Notes: generated from the letters alone by a model not told the origin. DNA of 62,636 nt from Hyphomicrobiales bacterium (GCA_025359215.1 JANYHE010000108.1:1-62636); one strand, 5' to 3'. Shown: positions 45,541 through 55,269, numbered from the stretch's first letter. Translations and numbers: made by a program.

Positions 45541-48463
45541 GGAGACGTTCTCCCTGCTTATCGATGAAGTGCGGCGAGACGATGCGGGCTTTCACATTCT
45601 CATTCTTCAGTGGAAAAGCGCAAATGATGTCTTCGCCTTCATGTTTCAGGCCACCATTATAAAGTGCGAGTGCAATAAATTTGTTCAGTTCCGTGGACCA
45701 TGTAACGCTGGTGATATAGCCACGGCCATGGCCTTTTATTTCGTCCGTGGCCGCAAATAAAATTGCACCGCCGCGCAGTTTCTTGCCGTCTTCCATGCAC
45801 TCAATGCCAACGAGGCTCCAGCGTTCTGGCGCTTGGCAATCTTCGCGGAAGCGCAGCGCTTTGCCGATATAATCTTTTTCTTTGCCCGCCATTTTGCCAA
45901 GGCCCAAATCATCCAGTGTATTGCGATGATCAAGATCAGCACCGGCCACATGGCCTTTTTCAATGCGCAGCGAGGCCAGTGCTTCAAGGCCATAAGGCTT
46001 GATGCCCAGTGAATCTGCGCTCTGTAAAATATGGTCCCACAGGGCCGTGATATAATTCGCAGGGCAATGCACTTCGTAAGCAAGCTCACCAGAGAAAGAG
46101 AGCCGCAGGATGCGCACGGGCACGCCCTCAAATTCAATATCCATCACACCCATATAAGGCAGGGCCTCGGTGCTCACGTCCGCATCGGGGAAAGCCAGTT
46201 GCAAAGCGCGGCGAGAATTTGGTCCGCTCACGGCCATGCCGCCCCATTCGTCAGTGAGTGATGTCACATGCACATTCAAATCAGTCCAGTGCATTTGCAA
46301 AAGGTATTCAAGCCAGCTCATCACTTCGCCCGCTTGGGCTGTGGTGGTGGTCATGTAAAATTGCGTGTCGGAAATGCGGCTGGTGGTGCCGTCGTCCAGC
46401 ACAATGCCATCATCATTCAGCATCACGCCATAGCGAGCGCGGCCCACTGGCAGTTTTGCAAAACCATTCACATATACGCGGTTGAGAAACTCGGCAGCGT
46501 CTGGCCCCTGCACATCAATTTTGCCCAAGCTGGACACATCGGAAATGCCGACATTCCCACGCACCAATTCCATTTCTTTTATGTAAGCGGTTTCAGGCGA
46601 ATTACCTGCCCACTCATAGAACCATGCGCGCATCCACAGGCCCGCTTCGATGAACGTTGCACCATGGGCCACATGCCAATCATGCAAGGGAGAAAGACGC
46701 TTTGGTTTGAAATGCGCACCCACACTGCGGCCCGCAATGGCGCCAATGGTGAGCGATGCATACGGCGGACGGAAGGTGGTGGTGCCCGCCTCACTCATCG
46801 GCAGCCCGCGCAAATCAGCCATCATAGCAAGCGCATTAATGTTTGAAGTCTTGCCTTGGTCAGTGCCCATGCCCAGCGTGGTGTAGCGCTTCAAATGCTC
46901 CACACTGAGATAGCCTTCTTGGTGGGCCTGTTTAATATCTTTGGTGGTCACATCATTTTGGAAATCAACGAAGGCGTGTTTAGTGTCTGGCACTGCCCAC
47001 TGCGGCTCTATGCTATAGGCGCGGTCTTCACGCATGGCTGGCGGTTCGATTGCATCTAGTTTTTTGTTGAAGCCCAAAATCTCAAGCGCAGCACGCGCTG
47101 CAGTTTCGCCTTCGCGGATGGCCGCCATAACACCGAAAGTTCCGTTCACACCACCTGCGCCATAATGTGTGGCTGCAAAACCACCGGGGATAAACGCCGC
47201 AATTTTCTCATCATATTTCGGTTTAATGCCGCCATGCGAAGTGAGATGCACCACCGGGCTCCAGCCGCCGCTCATGGCCAGCACATCGCATTCGATGGTG
47301 GCCGCATGACGGCCCGCAAGCCGCACGGCACGGATTTGTTTTTCGCCAATCACATCTGCGATGCCAGAGCTTGGGAAAATGGCAATGCCAAGTTGGGCGG
47401 CTTTGGCGAGAAGATCACCAGATAATGTGGCACGTTGTTCAGCAACGGTGACGGCCACATCGGCCTCTGCAAGTTCGAATGCGGTTTGATAAGCGCTATC
47501 ATTATTGGTGACGATAACAGTGCGTTTTTTAGGAGCCACGCCGTAACGATTGAGATAAGTGCGAACGGCGGAAGCCAGCATCACACCGGGACGATCATTG
47601 TTTTCAAACACCAGCGGGCGTTCGATGGCACCCGTTGCGATGATAATGGTTTTGGCGCGGCATTGTTCGAGGATCATCTTGGCCGGATGATTTTGTGGGC
47701 TGCAGTTCAGCACCACCAAGTTGCCGTCATAAATGCCTTGCGCTGTGGTGCGTTTTAACACCCGGGCTTCTGGATAGGATTCAAGTTCAGCAATTTGTAA
47801 TTTGCGCCACTGCTCCAACACTTCGGTGCTGGTGGACAGGAGACTGCCACCCAGTTCAAAATCCTGTTCGGCGAGCACGACACGCAAACCACCGCGGGCT
47901 GCAGTAACAGCAGCAGCAAGGCCAGCGGGGCCAGAGCCGATCACCAACACATCACAGAATGTATAACGCTGTTCATAGCGTGCCGTGTCCACATCAGGCA
48001 CCGCAGAGCCAAGACCAGCGGCTTTGCGGATCACGGGTTCATACATCATCCATGATTTTTTCAGCGGGCCCATAAAGGTTTTATAATAAAAGCCTGCGGA
48101 GAATATCGGCGAAAGTAACTGGTTCACCGCCATCACATCGAAATTGAGCGACGGCCAGGCATTTTGACTTTTGGCGGTGATGCCGCTTACCAGTTCAGTG
48201 GTCGAACCAATGGTGTTTGGCTCTGTGCTGCCACCCGCACCTGTGGTGAACAGCGCATTCGGTTCCTCAAGACCAGCCGCAATCAGCCCCCGCGGGCGGT
48301 GATATTTAAAGCTACGACCCAAAAGGGTTTTGCCATTGGCAAGCAAGGCCGAGGCCAATGTGTCGCCAGCAAAACCGGAAAGCTGTTTGCCATCGAACGT
48401 GAAATTGATCGGCTTGGTGCGGTCGATGTGGGCGGGCTTGGTGGTGCGGCGGAATGCGGTCAT
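45533..48463 (-). CDS. soxA: Sarcosine oxidase alpha subunit
   Basis: 976 residues. N-terminal 2Fe-2S-like fold (INFTFDGKQLSGFAGDTLASALLANG), then an NAD/FAD-binding domain with GSGPAGLAAAVTAARGG (about 170-190). A central region is followed by a C-terminal GcvT-type domain for THF binding (YGVMLNDDGIVLDDGTTSRI and MHWTDLNVHVTSLTDEWGGMAVSGPNSR). It binds NAD+ and, with the other subunits, oxidises sarcosine and transfers the methylene to tetrahydrofolate. Its ATG overlaps the soxD stop by four bases; the repeat at 48478-48612 lies just upstream. Confidence 0.95.
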   Translation of the reverse strand: MTAFRRTTKPAHIDRTKPINFTFDGKQLSGFAGDTLASALLANGKTLLGRSFKYHRPRGLIAAGLEEPNALFTTGAGGSTEPNTIGSTTELVSGITAKSQNAWPSLNFDVMAVNQLLSPIFSAGFYYKTFMGPLKKSWMMYEPVIRKAAGLGSAVPDVDTARYEQRYTFCDVLVIGSGPAGLAAAVTAARGGLRVVLAEQDFELGGSLLSTSTEVLEQWRKLQIAELESYPEARVLKRTTAQGIYDGNLVVLNCSPQNHPAKMILEQCRAKTIIIATGAIERPLVFENNDRPGVMLASAVRTYLNRYGVAPKKRTVIVTNNDSAYQTAFELAEADVAVTVAEQRATLSGDLLAKAAQLGIAIFPSSGIADVIGEKQIRAVRLAGRHAATIECDVLAMSGGWSPVVHLTSHGGIKPKYDEKIAAFIPGGFAATHYGAGGVNGTFGVMAAIREGETAARAALEILGFNKKLDAIEPPAMREDRAYSIEPQWAVPDTKHAFVDFQNDVTTKDIKQAHQEGYLSVEHLKRYTTLGMGTDQGKTSNINALAMMADLRGLPMSEAGTTTFRPPYASLTIGAIAGRSVGAHFKPKRLSPLHDWHVAHGATFIEAGLWMRAWFYEWAGNSPETAYIKEMELVRGNVGISDVSSLGKIDVQGPDAAEFLNRVYVNGFAKLPVGRARYGVMLNDDGIVLDDGTTSRISDTQFYMTTTTAQAGEVMSWLEYLLQMHWTDLNVHVTSLTDEWGGMAVSGPNSRRALQLAFPDADVSTEALPYMGVMDIEFEGVPVRILRLSFSGELAYEVHCPANYITALWDHILQSADSLGIKPYGLEALASLRIEKGHVAGADLDHRNTLDDLGLGKMAGKEKDYIGKALRFREDCQAPERWSLVGIECMEDGKKLRGGAILFAATDEIKGHGRGYITSVTWSTELNKFIALALYNGGLKHEGEDIICAFPLKNENVKARIVSPHFIDKQGERLHA

Positions 48464-48843
48464 AATTTCTTTTCTCCCCTTCTCCCCTTGAGGGAGAAGG
48501 TGGATTGCGCTTTTTTGCGCAAGACGGATGAGGGGTTGGCGGATGCGAGTCCAATTGCCACCACCCCCTCATCCGGCGCATTCGCGCCACCTTCTCCCTC
48601 AAGGGGAGAAGGAACTATCACATTCGTTGCTGTGTTTCTGTTCAGCTTAAACCACTGCCTGCAGCCTAGCGTGTGTTGCCAATACTCCGTGTGCGGGCCT
48701 TTGGGATTGTCGAACACAAAATGATAATCATGCCACGCTTGCAAATCACCCGTGCCATGGGCGGGACGGGCTTTAGTGGCGTCTCCACCATATCTAAATT
48801 CGGCAACGTCGCGTTCACCGCAGTGAGGGCATGGGATTCTCAT
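48460..48843 (-). CDS. soxD: Sarcosine oxidase delta subunit with repeat-derived C-terminus
   Basis: 127 residues, longer than the roughly 90-100 normally seen. Zinc ligands C5, C8, H57 and C61 fit the known structure of the delta subunit, with CPHCGERD at the start and GCRQWF at 60-65. Residues 78-122 are encoded by the palindromic element at 48478-48612: the 135-bp insertion is exactly 45 codons, so the frame is kept and the last five residues (GEKKL) lie beyond it. The stop overlaps the soxA start as ATGA, and the ATG overlaps the soxB stop. The core subunit is probably functional with an artefactual tail. Confidence 0.9.
   Translation of the reverse strand: MRIPCPHCGERDVAEFRYGGDATKARPAHGTGDLQAWHDYHFVFDNPKGPHTEYWQHTLGCRQWFKLNRNTATNVIVPSPLEGEGGANAPDEGVVAIGLASANPSSVLRKKAQSTFSLKGRRGEKKL
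48478..48612. repeat. Palindromic repeat element, copy 2, inside soxD
   Basis: A 135-bp copy of the element at 41-177, with the same outer arms (ccttctccccttgagggaga and complement), the inner gatgaggggttgg segment and small differences in the loop. It sits wholly within the coding frame of soxD, immediately upstream of the soxA start. It could form a large hairpin in the soxB-D-A-G mRNA between the delta and alpha genes and influence translation coupling. Confidence 0.88.
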
Positions 48844-50099
48844 TGCTTATAGGTCCAATTGCCGATGCCAAATTCATCAAGCTCTTTGCCTTTTTCAAAT
48901 CGATCTAAACTGAAGCATTTGTTGAGTTCGTGTTCTTGATCGTTCGCAATGGTGTGTGCATAAGTGAAGCCAGAAGCAGGTGTTGCTTTGAAGCCCTGAT
49001 AACACCAGCCGCCATTGAGATAGAGGCCTTGGGTCGGCGTTTTACAAATGAAGGGCGAACCATCGGGTGTCATGTCTTGAATGCCGCCCCAATGGCGCAA
49101 CAGCCGCATGCGCGACATGAAAGGCAAAAGTGTTGTGGCGCATTCCATCACGTTTTGAATGCGAGGGAAATTTCCGCGCTGAGTGTATGTGTTGAAGCCA
49201 TCGATGTGGCCGCCAAACACCATGCCGCCTTTATCTGACTGCGAAAGATAAAACAGTTCCGCCCCCCAGCTCACCACATGATGCACAAGTGGTTTCACAG
49301 GTTCAGTGACGAAGGCTTGCAGGATGTGACTTTCAATGGGCAGCTTCATGCCAGCCATGGCGGCCAAATGTGAAGTGTGACCAGCCACAGCAATAGCCAC
49401 TTTGTTTGAGAGAATTTTTCCGCGAGACGTTTCAACACCCACAACTTTATCACCATCGCGGATAATATTAGTCACTTCGCAATTCTCGATGATGTCCACG
49501 CCCAGCTGCGAGGCGGCGCGGGCATAACCCCAAGCCACGGCATCATGGCGCACTGTGCCAGCGCGCGGTTGGTGGATTGCACCATAAATAGGAAAGCGCG
49601 CTTCTTTCGAGTAATCGAGATAAGGCAGTTCTTTCATCACCTCATTGCGGTCAAGCAATTCAGCGTCAATGCCATTCAGCCGCATGGTGTTGCCACGCCG
49701 CGCGAAAGCATCCACCTGGCCGGGGCTGACAGCTAAAACCATTTGCCCACGATGCGAGACCATAGCGTTGAAATTCAACTCGTGGCTCAAGCCCTCCCAC
49801 AGTTTCATCGAAAATTCGAAGAAGGCTGTGTTGCCGCCGATCATATAATTAGAACGGATCAATGTGGTGTTGCGGCCCACATTGCCAGAGCCAATGTAAG
49901 ATTTTTCCAGCACGGCGATATTTTTCATGCCGTGGTTCTTGGCGAGATAATAAGCCGTGGCCAGCCCATGCCCGCCACCGCCGATGATAATGGCGTCGTA
50001 AGAAGATTTCGGCTCAGGCTTGGCCCAAGCTTCAGGCCATGGTTCATTGGGGCGGAACGCGTGCCGCACCAGATTGAAAATGTTGTAACCTTTAGCCAT
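48840..50099 (-). CDS. soxB: Sarcosine oxidase beta subunit
   Basis: 419-residue DAO-family flavoprotein. FAD-binding GGGGHGLATAYYLAKNHG is near 39-56. The RHDAVAWG motif (184-191) contains the His expected to carry covalently bound FMN. NGGWCYQGFKATPASG near the C-terminus closes the active site. First of the four sox genes; the gap to the upstream MFS gene is only 30 bases. It carries out the amine oxidation step. Confidence 0.94.
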   Translation of the reverse strand: MAKGYNIFNLVRHAFRPNEPWPEAWAKPEPKSSYDAIIIGGGGHGLATAYYLAKNHGMKNIAVLEKSYIGSGNVGRNTTLIRSNYMIGGNTAFFEFSMKLWEGLSHELNFNAMVSHRGQMVLAVSPGQVDAFARRGNTMRLNGIDAELLDRNEVMKELPYLDYSKEARFPIYGAIHQPRAGTVRHDAVAWGYARAASQLGVDIIENCEVTNIIRDGDKVVGVETSRGKILSNKVAIAVAGHTSHLAAMAGMKLPIESHILQAFVTEPVKPLVHHVVSWGAELFYLSQSDKGGMVFGGHIDGFNTYTQRGNFPRIQNVMECATTLLPFMSRMRLLRHWGGIQDMTPDGSPFICKTPTQGLYLNGGWCYQGFKATPASGFTYAHTIANDQEHELNKCFSLDRFEKGKELDEFGIGNWTYKQ

Positions 50100-50129
50100 T
50101 CAATCTCAATATCTCAGATTGCCGCCAAA

Positions 50130-51344
50130 TCAAGCATGAGATTTTTGAGACAGTCGCGCTCGGCCGCGTTCGGCATATTCTGCAAAAACCAATGCACCAA
50201 TGCCGAATAAAACGAACGCTATTGTAAGAGGGAACATGGTTCCATCATAATAGAGGCCCGCAATGCCGCCGAGGATGACCGAGATTAATGATGAAAGTGC
50301 ACCCGACACGGCGGCAGCCATGCCCGCAATGTGGCCCATCGGCTCCATAGCCATGGCATTGTAATTTCCAAAAATCATACCGCTGGTGAAAAATGAAACG
50401 AACAAAACTATGCCTAACAATGGCAAAGGCGGGTGGCCATTGAATATGAGGCACAACAAAAGCATGACAGCCCAGTCAATTATAAAACCCCACAAGGCCC
50501 ATTTGGAAAGTTTGCGCATACCAACGCGCACCACATATTTTCCGTTCAAGATCATGGAAATGGCAATGCCAATGGCCAGCCCGCCAAACCACAGCGCAAA
50601 GTAATCGCCTTGATTATATTGGTCCGCAAAAATCTGTTGGCAGGTTCCAAGATAAGCAACAAATGCTGAGAAGATAAAGCCCACCGCAATGGTGTAGCCA
50701 AAAGAAATTGGATTACGGATCACCTCAGCTGCACTCGATGCCAACTTTCTCGCCGAGAAAGGCAGGCGATTTTCGGCATCCAAAGTTTCCGCTTGGCGCA
50801 TGGCCAACCACACGCAGCCAATGATGGCCGCCACAATGAAGCCTGTGAAAATGTAACGCCAGCTGGCCACATAAAGCACCAATTGCCCAATGCTCGGCGC
50901 AAATATCGGCACCAGCATGAAGATCGACATCACGAAGGACATGATGCGCGCCATCTCCGCACCCTTGGCACCGTCACGCACCATCGCCATCGACACAATG
51001 CGGGGAGAAGCCGCGCCGAAGCCTTGCAGCAAGCGACCAGCAATCAAAATCGGAAACGATGTTGAGAACATGCACACCAATGCGCCAGCAATATAAAATA
51101 CAAGGCCCGCATAAATCGCGGGCTTGCGACCAACTGAGTCAGAAACAGGCCCGAAAATCAGCGTGCCAATCATCATGCCACCAAAGAAGGCCAGCACGAC
51201 AAGCTGACGATCATTGGCATGTGCCGCATGAAGATCCGCTGCCATAATGCCCACGGCTGGCAACATAGTATCAATTGACATGGCTACTAAAGCGGTGAGA
51301 GTCGCTACTAAAGCAATAAATTCATTGGGGCGGGTGTTTTGCAT
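50130..51344 (-). CDS. Bcr/CflA-type MFS transporter
   Basis: 404 residues from the ATG at 51344 (AGGA upstream). Twelve membrane helices, with GPVSDSVGRKPAIYAGL between helices 2 and 3 and the early DTMLPA motif that mark drug/H+ antiporters of the Bcr/CflA subfamily. It is on the same strand as the sox genes and 30 bases ahead of soxB, so may be in one operon. Members usually export small molecules; a role in export or import of an N-methylated compound is only suggested by location. Confidence 0.85.
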   Translation of the reverse strand: MQNTRPNEFIALVATLTALVAMSIDTMLPAVGIMAADLHAAHANDRQLVVLAFFGGMMIGTLIFGPVSDSVGRKPAIYAGLVFYIAGALVCMFSTSFPILIAGRLLQGFGAASPRIVSMAMVRDGAKGAEMARIMSFVMSIFMLVPIFAPSIGQLVLYVASWRYIFTGFIVAAIIGCVWLAMRQAETLDAENRLPFSARKLASSAAEVIRNPISFGYTIAVGFIFSAFVAYLGTCQQIFADQYNQGDYFALWFGGLAIGIAISMILNGKYVVRVGMRKLSKWALWGFIIDWAVMLLLCLIFNGHPPLPLLGIVLFVSFFTSGMIFGNYNAMAMEPMGHIAGMAAAVSGALSSLISVILGGIAGLYYDGTMFPLTIAFVLFGIGALVFAEYAERGRARLSQKSHA

Positions 51345-51389
51345 TTGGTCCTGAATGTGAGAGAAAGTGTTACTAACAAGGTAGCAGTT

Positions 51390-52595
51390 ATGAAAATTGA
51401 TTCCAACACCCGCTCCGTGCAACTCGACCCGCGTGAGGCGCAGTTCTACGCCAACCCCTACCCTTATTACGACAGCATCCGCGCCAGTGTTCCGGTGTTC
51501 AAATGGGAACAATATGGGCATTGGTGTTTTGCACGCCATGATGATGTGAATGCGCTTTTGCGCGACCGCCGCTTTGGCCGCCAGATTTTGCACGTGGCTG
51601 GCCGTGAGGAGTTGGGTTTGGCGGAACCTGCAGCACATCTCAAAGCGTTCACCGATCATGAGCAGCATTCACTTTTAGAGCTGGAGCCACCCGTGCACAC
51701 ACGGCTGCGCGGGCTGATCAACCGGGCCTTCCTGGCCCGCCACATTGAACGGTTGCGCCCTATTATTACGAGTCTTTCCAATCGCTTGATTGATGGGTTT
51801 GAAGCATCAGGTGAAGTGGATTTGTTGACGGCCTACGCCACCCCCATTCCCGTCATCGTCATTTGCGAATTGCTGGGTGCACCACCCGAAATGGCCGATC
51901 AATTTCTAAAATGGTCACATGACCATGTGAGCATGTATATGGCAAAACGGGACCGCGCCATTGAAGATCAAGCAGTGAAATCGGTTCTCGAGTTCAGTGC
52001 CTATATGCGCGGGCTGATTGCTGAAAAACGTTTGCACCCGCAGGATGATTTGCTCTCGCAATTGGCCGTGGCCAATGCTGAAGGCCAGAAGCTTTCAGAA
52101 GACGAATTGGTCACCACGGCAATTTTAATTTTGAATGCGGGCCATGAAGCCACTGTGCATTCCATTGGCAATGGTGTGAAGGCGATTTTGGAGCGCGGCC
52201 TCAGCGGCCCCATCACCCCTACCCTGATCGAAGAAGTGCTGCGCTTTGATGCGCCTCTGCACATGTTCACGCGCTATGCATTAGAAGATTTAGAATTTTC
52301 CGGCGTAAAATTGAAAAAGGGCGAAACCGTTGGCTTGATGTTGGGGGCCGCCAATCATGATCCAGCACGGTTCGAAAATCCGTCACATTTCAACCCCATC
52401 CGCGAACCAAACCCGCATGTGAGCTTTGGTGCCGGCATTCACTTCTGTGTTGGCGCACCCTTGGCGCGGCTGGAAATGCTCATCGCTTTTGAAACACTAT
52501 TTGCGCGGTTGCCCAAATTAAAGTTGGCGGGAATTCCGCAGTATAAAGATGTTTATCATTTTCATGGGTTGGAAGAATTGCTGGTGCAGTTTTAA
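51390..52595 (+). CDS. Cytochrome P450
   Basis: 401-residue soluble bacterial P450 (CYP). I-helix oxygen-binding segment A250-G251-H252-E253-A254-T255, ExxR at E282/R285 and haem-binding FGAGIHFCVG with C353 as thiolate ligand. The His in AGHEAT replaces the common Asp/Glu-Thr pattern context but E253 and T255 fit. ATG at 51390 is 45 bases from the divergent MFS start, so a shared promoter is likely. No ferredoxin or reductase gene is next to it. The substrate is unknown; N- or O-demethylation would suit the neighbourhood. Confidence 0.9.
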   Translation: MKIDSNTRSVQLDPREAQFYANPYPYYDSIRASVPVFKWEQYGHWCFARHDDVNALLRDRRFGRQILHVAGREELGLAEPAAHLKAFTDHEQHSLLELEPPVHTRLRGLINRAFLARHIERLRPIITSLSNRLIDGFEASGEVDLLTAYATPIPVIVICELLGAPPEMADQFLKWSHDHVSMYMAKRDRAIEDQAVKSVLEFSAYMRGLIAEKRLHPQDDLLSQLAVANAEGQKLSEDELVTTAILILNAGHEATVHSIGNGVKAILERGLSGPITPTLIEEVLRFDAPLHMFTRYALEDLEFSGVKLKKGETVGLMLGAANHDPARFENPSHFNPIREPNPHVSFGAGIHFCVGAPLARLEMLIAFETLFARLPKLKLAGIPQYKDVYHFHGLEELLVQF

Positions 52596-52672
52596 GTTCG
52601 TCATTGAGCCGTCATCAAGTGTTTTTAGCCTTTGATAATTATAATGACGTTCAAACTCACCGGAGGTTCATG

Positions 52673-54442
52673 ATGAACAGTTTCAAGACATTACTTCTCA
52701 CTGCAACAGTGATGACAGCACTTTCCGCCACAGCCTATGCTGAATCGATTCAGTTTGGCTCAGTGGCCGCACCCGTTGATGATGCCGCAAAGCGCCAAGT
52801 TATCGCCACTAACACTGTGACGATTGATGGTGTTGAACAGGCCGTTAAATTTAATCTCATGGCCCGCTCTGGTCAAAAAGTTGGTGACACTCAATTTGGC
52901 GCTTTGGTTGCGGCAAACGGTTCGCCTATTTTCGATAAAGAGGGCAAACCCACGATTTCTGATGCTGCCGATTTCACCTCTATTTTGCCAATCGGCAAAA
53001 AGATTTATTCAATCACCCATTTCGAAGCCCGCCCGGCTGCCATGTATATCAGCGAGATGAGCCAAGCCAGCGATGGCGCATTGACACCCATTTCTACACG
53101 TTCCATTGATTTCTCAAGCATTGGTGGTTTGTGGAATCCATGCGCAGGCTCGGTTACCCCATGGAACACGCATTTGGGTTCAGAAGAATATCCACCGGAT
53201 GCCAAGAGCATCGAAACGGCAACAACCTATAGCGATCTCGACGAAGAAATGTTGTCAATGGTCAAATACTTTGGTGTTGATACGGATGTTGCACCGCTTG
53301 CCGCTTTCAAGGCAGCCTTCCAGCCTTATAAATATGGTTTTCCAACTGAAGTCTCTGTCAACGAAGCAGGCGAAACCAAAGTTGCCAAGCATTATGGCAT
53401 GGGCCGCGTGGCCGTTGAATTGGCTTTGGTGATGCCTGACAACAAAACCGCTTACATTTCAGACGATGGCACCAACACAGGCTTGTTCCGCTTTGTGGCG
53501 GATAAAGAGGGTGATCTTTCATCGGGTCAATTGTTTGCTGCCAAGTGGACGCAGACATCTGCTGAAGGTGCAGGTGCTGCCGATATTTCATGGGTGGACC
53601 TTGGCCATGGGTCTGATGCGGAAGTTTCCGCTGCCCTCAAATTTGGCGTTAAATTCTCTGATATTTTTGAGACTGCAAAATTCAAGGATGATGGTTCCTG
53701 CCCTGAAGGCTTCAAAGCTTCCAATGCTGAAGGCCGCGCCGAATGTTTGAAAGTTAAATCCGGTATGGAAGTTTTTGCATCGCGTTTGGAAACCCGTCGT
53801 TATGCTTCAATGATGGGCGCCACCACTGAATTCCGCAAAATGGAAGGCCAAACTTTTGATAAAGTCGGCAAGCGCATATTTGTTGCCATGTCGGAAGTTT
53901 CGAACGGCATGGAAGACGCTGCCAAAGACAATAAATATGACAAGGGCGGCCGCAACGATGTGAAGTTGAAGAAAAATCCTTGCGGAGCCGTCTATGAATT
54001 GGCTTTAGATGCAAACTATGTGGTGACGGGTGCCAAAAGCTTTCTTGAAGGCAAACCCATTGAATACAAGGATGGCCCTTATGCTGGCCAAACCTGCGAT
54101 ATTGATGGCATTGCCAACCCCGACAACCTCACCTTCATTCCTGGCTACAACACGTTGTTGATTGGTGAAGATACAGGCACCGGCCATCAGAACGATGCAG
54201 CCTGGGCCGTGAATGGTGAAACGAAAGCCATGACGCGCTTTATGACTTCCCCTTACGGTTCTGAAATCACAGGCCTTGATTGGTATTCTGATATCAATGG
54301 TTTTGCCTATCTCACAACAGTGATCCAACATCCCTATGGTGAATCAGATCAGGACAAACTGAAGAACCCCGAAGATGCCCGCGCCTATGTAGGCTACATC
54401 GGACCGTTTCCAGCCTTCAAGAAATCTGCTTCAACGCAGTAA
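52673..54442 (+). CDS. PhoX-family (DUF839) secreted phosphatase-like protein
   Basis: 589 residues. Signal peptide at 1-23 (SFKTLLLTATVMTALSATAYA, cleaved before ESIQF). PhoX blocks are WNPCAGSVTPWNTHLGSEEY, YGMGRVAVELALVMPD and FIPGYNTLLIGEDTGTGHQN. PhoX enzymes are Ca/Fe-dependent alkaline phosphatases, mostly Tat-exported; this one has a Sec-type signal, so a divergent activity is possible. ATG at 52673 sits six bases after GGAGG; another ATG three bases upstream is too near. It is followed by a terminator. Confidence 0.82.
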   Translation: MNSFKTLLLTATVMTALSATAYAESIQFGSVAAPVDDAAKRQVIATNTVTIDGVEQAVKFNLMARSGQKVGDTQFGALVAANGSPIFDKEGKPTISDAADFTSILPIGKKIYSITHFEARPAAMYISEMSQASDGALTPISTRSIDFSSIGGLWNPCAGSVTPWNTHLGSEEYPPDAKSIETATTYSDLDEEMLSMVKYFGVDTDVAPLAAFKAAFQPYKYGFPTEVSVNEAGETKVAKHYGMGRVAVELALVMPDNKTAYISDDGTNTGLFRFVADKEGDLSSGQLFAAKWTQTSAEGAGAADISWVDLGHGSDAEVSAALKFGVKFSDIFETAKFKDDGSCPEGFKASNAEGRAECLKVKSGMEVFASRLETRRYASMMGATTEFRKMEGQTFDKVGKRIFVAMSEVSNGMEDAAKDNKYDKGGRNDVKLKKNPCGAVYELALDANYVVTGAKSFLEGKPIEYKDGPYAGQTCDIDGIANPDNLTFIPGYNTLLIGEDTGTGHQNDAAWAVNGETKAMTRFMTSPYGSEITGLDWYSDINGFAYLTTVIQHPYGESDQDKLKNPEDARAYVGYIGPFPAFKKSASTQ

Positions 54443-54462
54443 CTCTAGAGCACATTATCAGA

Positions 54463-54492
54463 GCCACCCTGCCAAAGGCGGGGTGGCTTTTC
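54463..54492 (+). terminator. Rho-independent terminator after the PhoX-like gene
   Basis: Stem gccaccctgcc / ggcggggtggc with loop aaa, followed by TTTTCT. It lies about 20 bases past the stop. Confidence 0.9.
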
Positions 54493-54590
54493 TGTTGACC
54501 TGAGCCGCGTTGCCGCACGTGGGGCTTAATTGTCTTGCTCAAATTGAATGACAGCATTCTCGCGCCATATAGGGGTAAGGAAAGGACGCT

Positions 54591-55219
54591 ATCACGCAAA
54601 CTCACCCCGAGCTTCAGGTCACCCATTATAAACCCATTGGATTAGGCGATAGCATTGCTTATGGTGCTGTGAAATTCATGCGCCTTTTTGCTGATGTGTT
54701 TTTTCGCCACCGCTATGGCCACCGCGCTGTTATTCTTGAAACTGTGGCCGCCGTGCCCGGCATGGTGGGCGGGATGCTCAACCATTTAAAGTCTCTGCGG
54801 CGGATGCAAGATGATCGCGGCTGGATCAAAGTTCTGCTCGATGAAGCCGAGAATGAACGCGCCCATTTGATGACCTTTATCAACGTGGCCAAACCAAACC
54901 GTATGGAACGCATTCTCATCCTGATCGCCCAAGGCATTTTCTTCAACGGATTTTTCTATTTTATCTGGTGTGGCCGCGTGTGGCGCACCGCTTTGTGGGC
55001 TATCTCGAGGAAGAGGCGGTTTATAGTTACACCGAATATCTGGCCGATATTGATGCTGGCCGTGCGGAGAACATCCCTGCTCCAGAATTTGCCATCAAAT
55101 ATTGGAACTTGCCCGCTGAAGCTCGTTTGCGGGATGTGGTCTTGGTGGTGCGACAAGACGAGGCCGGTCACCGCGATGTGAACCATGAATTGTCGGATGA
55201 GATTGCTGGGCGGAAGTAG
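54591..55219 (+). pseudogene. aox: Alternative oxidase, disrupted by a frameshift and lacking a standard start
   Basis: Two frames together encode an alternative ubiquinol oxidase: [13 protein letters not shown] and NERAHLMTF in the first, [23 protein letters not shown] and [10 protein letters not shown] in the second, so all di-iron ligand motifs are present. The frames join at a T-run at 54959-54962; adding one T restores an [13 protein letters not shown] reading. At the 5' end the natural N-terminus ([19 protein letters not shown]) is preceded by ATC, not ATG, after AAAGGA, and an in-frame TAA lies 12 bases earlier. Either a decaying gene, a sequencing slip plus AUC start, or programmed slippage. 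Confidence 0.85.
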
Positions 55220-55269
55220 AGCAATGCCTAGAAAAAGTCTTTTCTGATCATTCGGATGAGTTCCTATAG

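Noticed and set aside
48164-48724. Plus-strand open frame across soxA/soxD
   Set aside because: Antisense of conserved sox genes and the repeat; no start signal.
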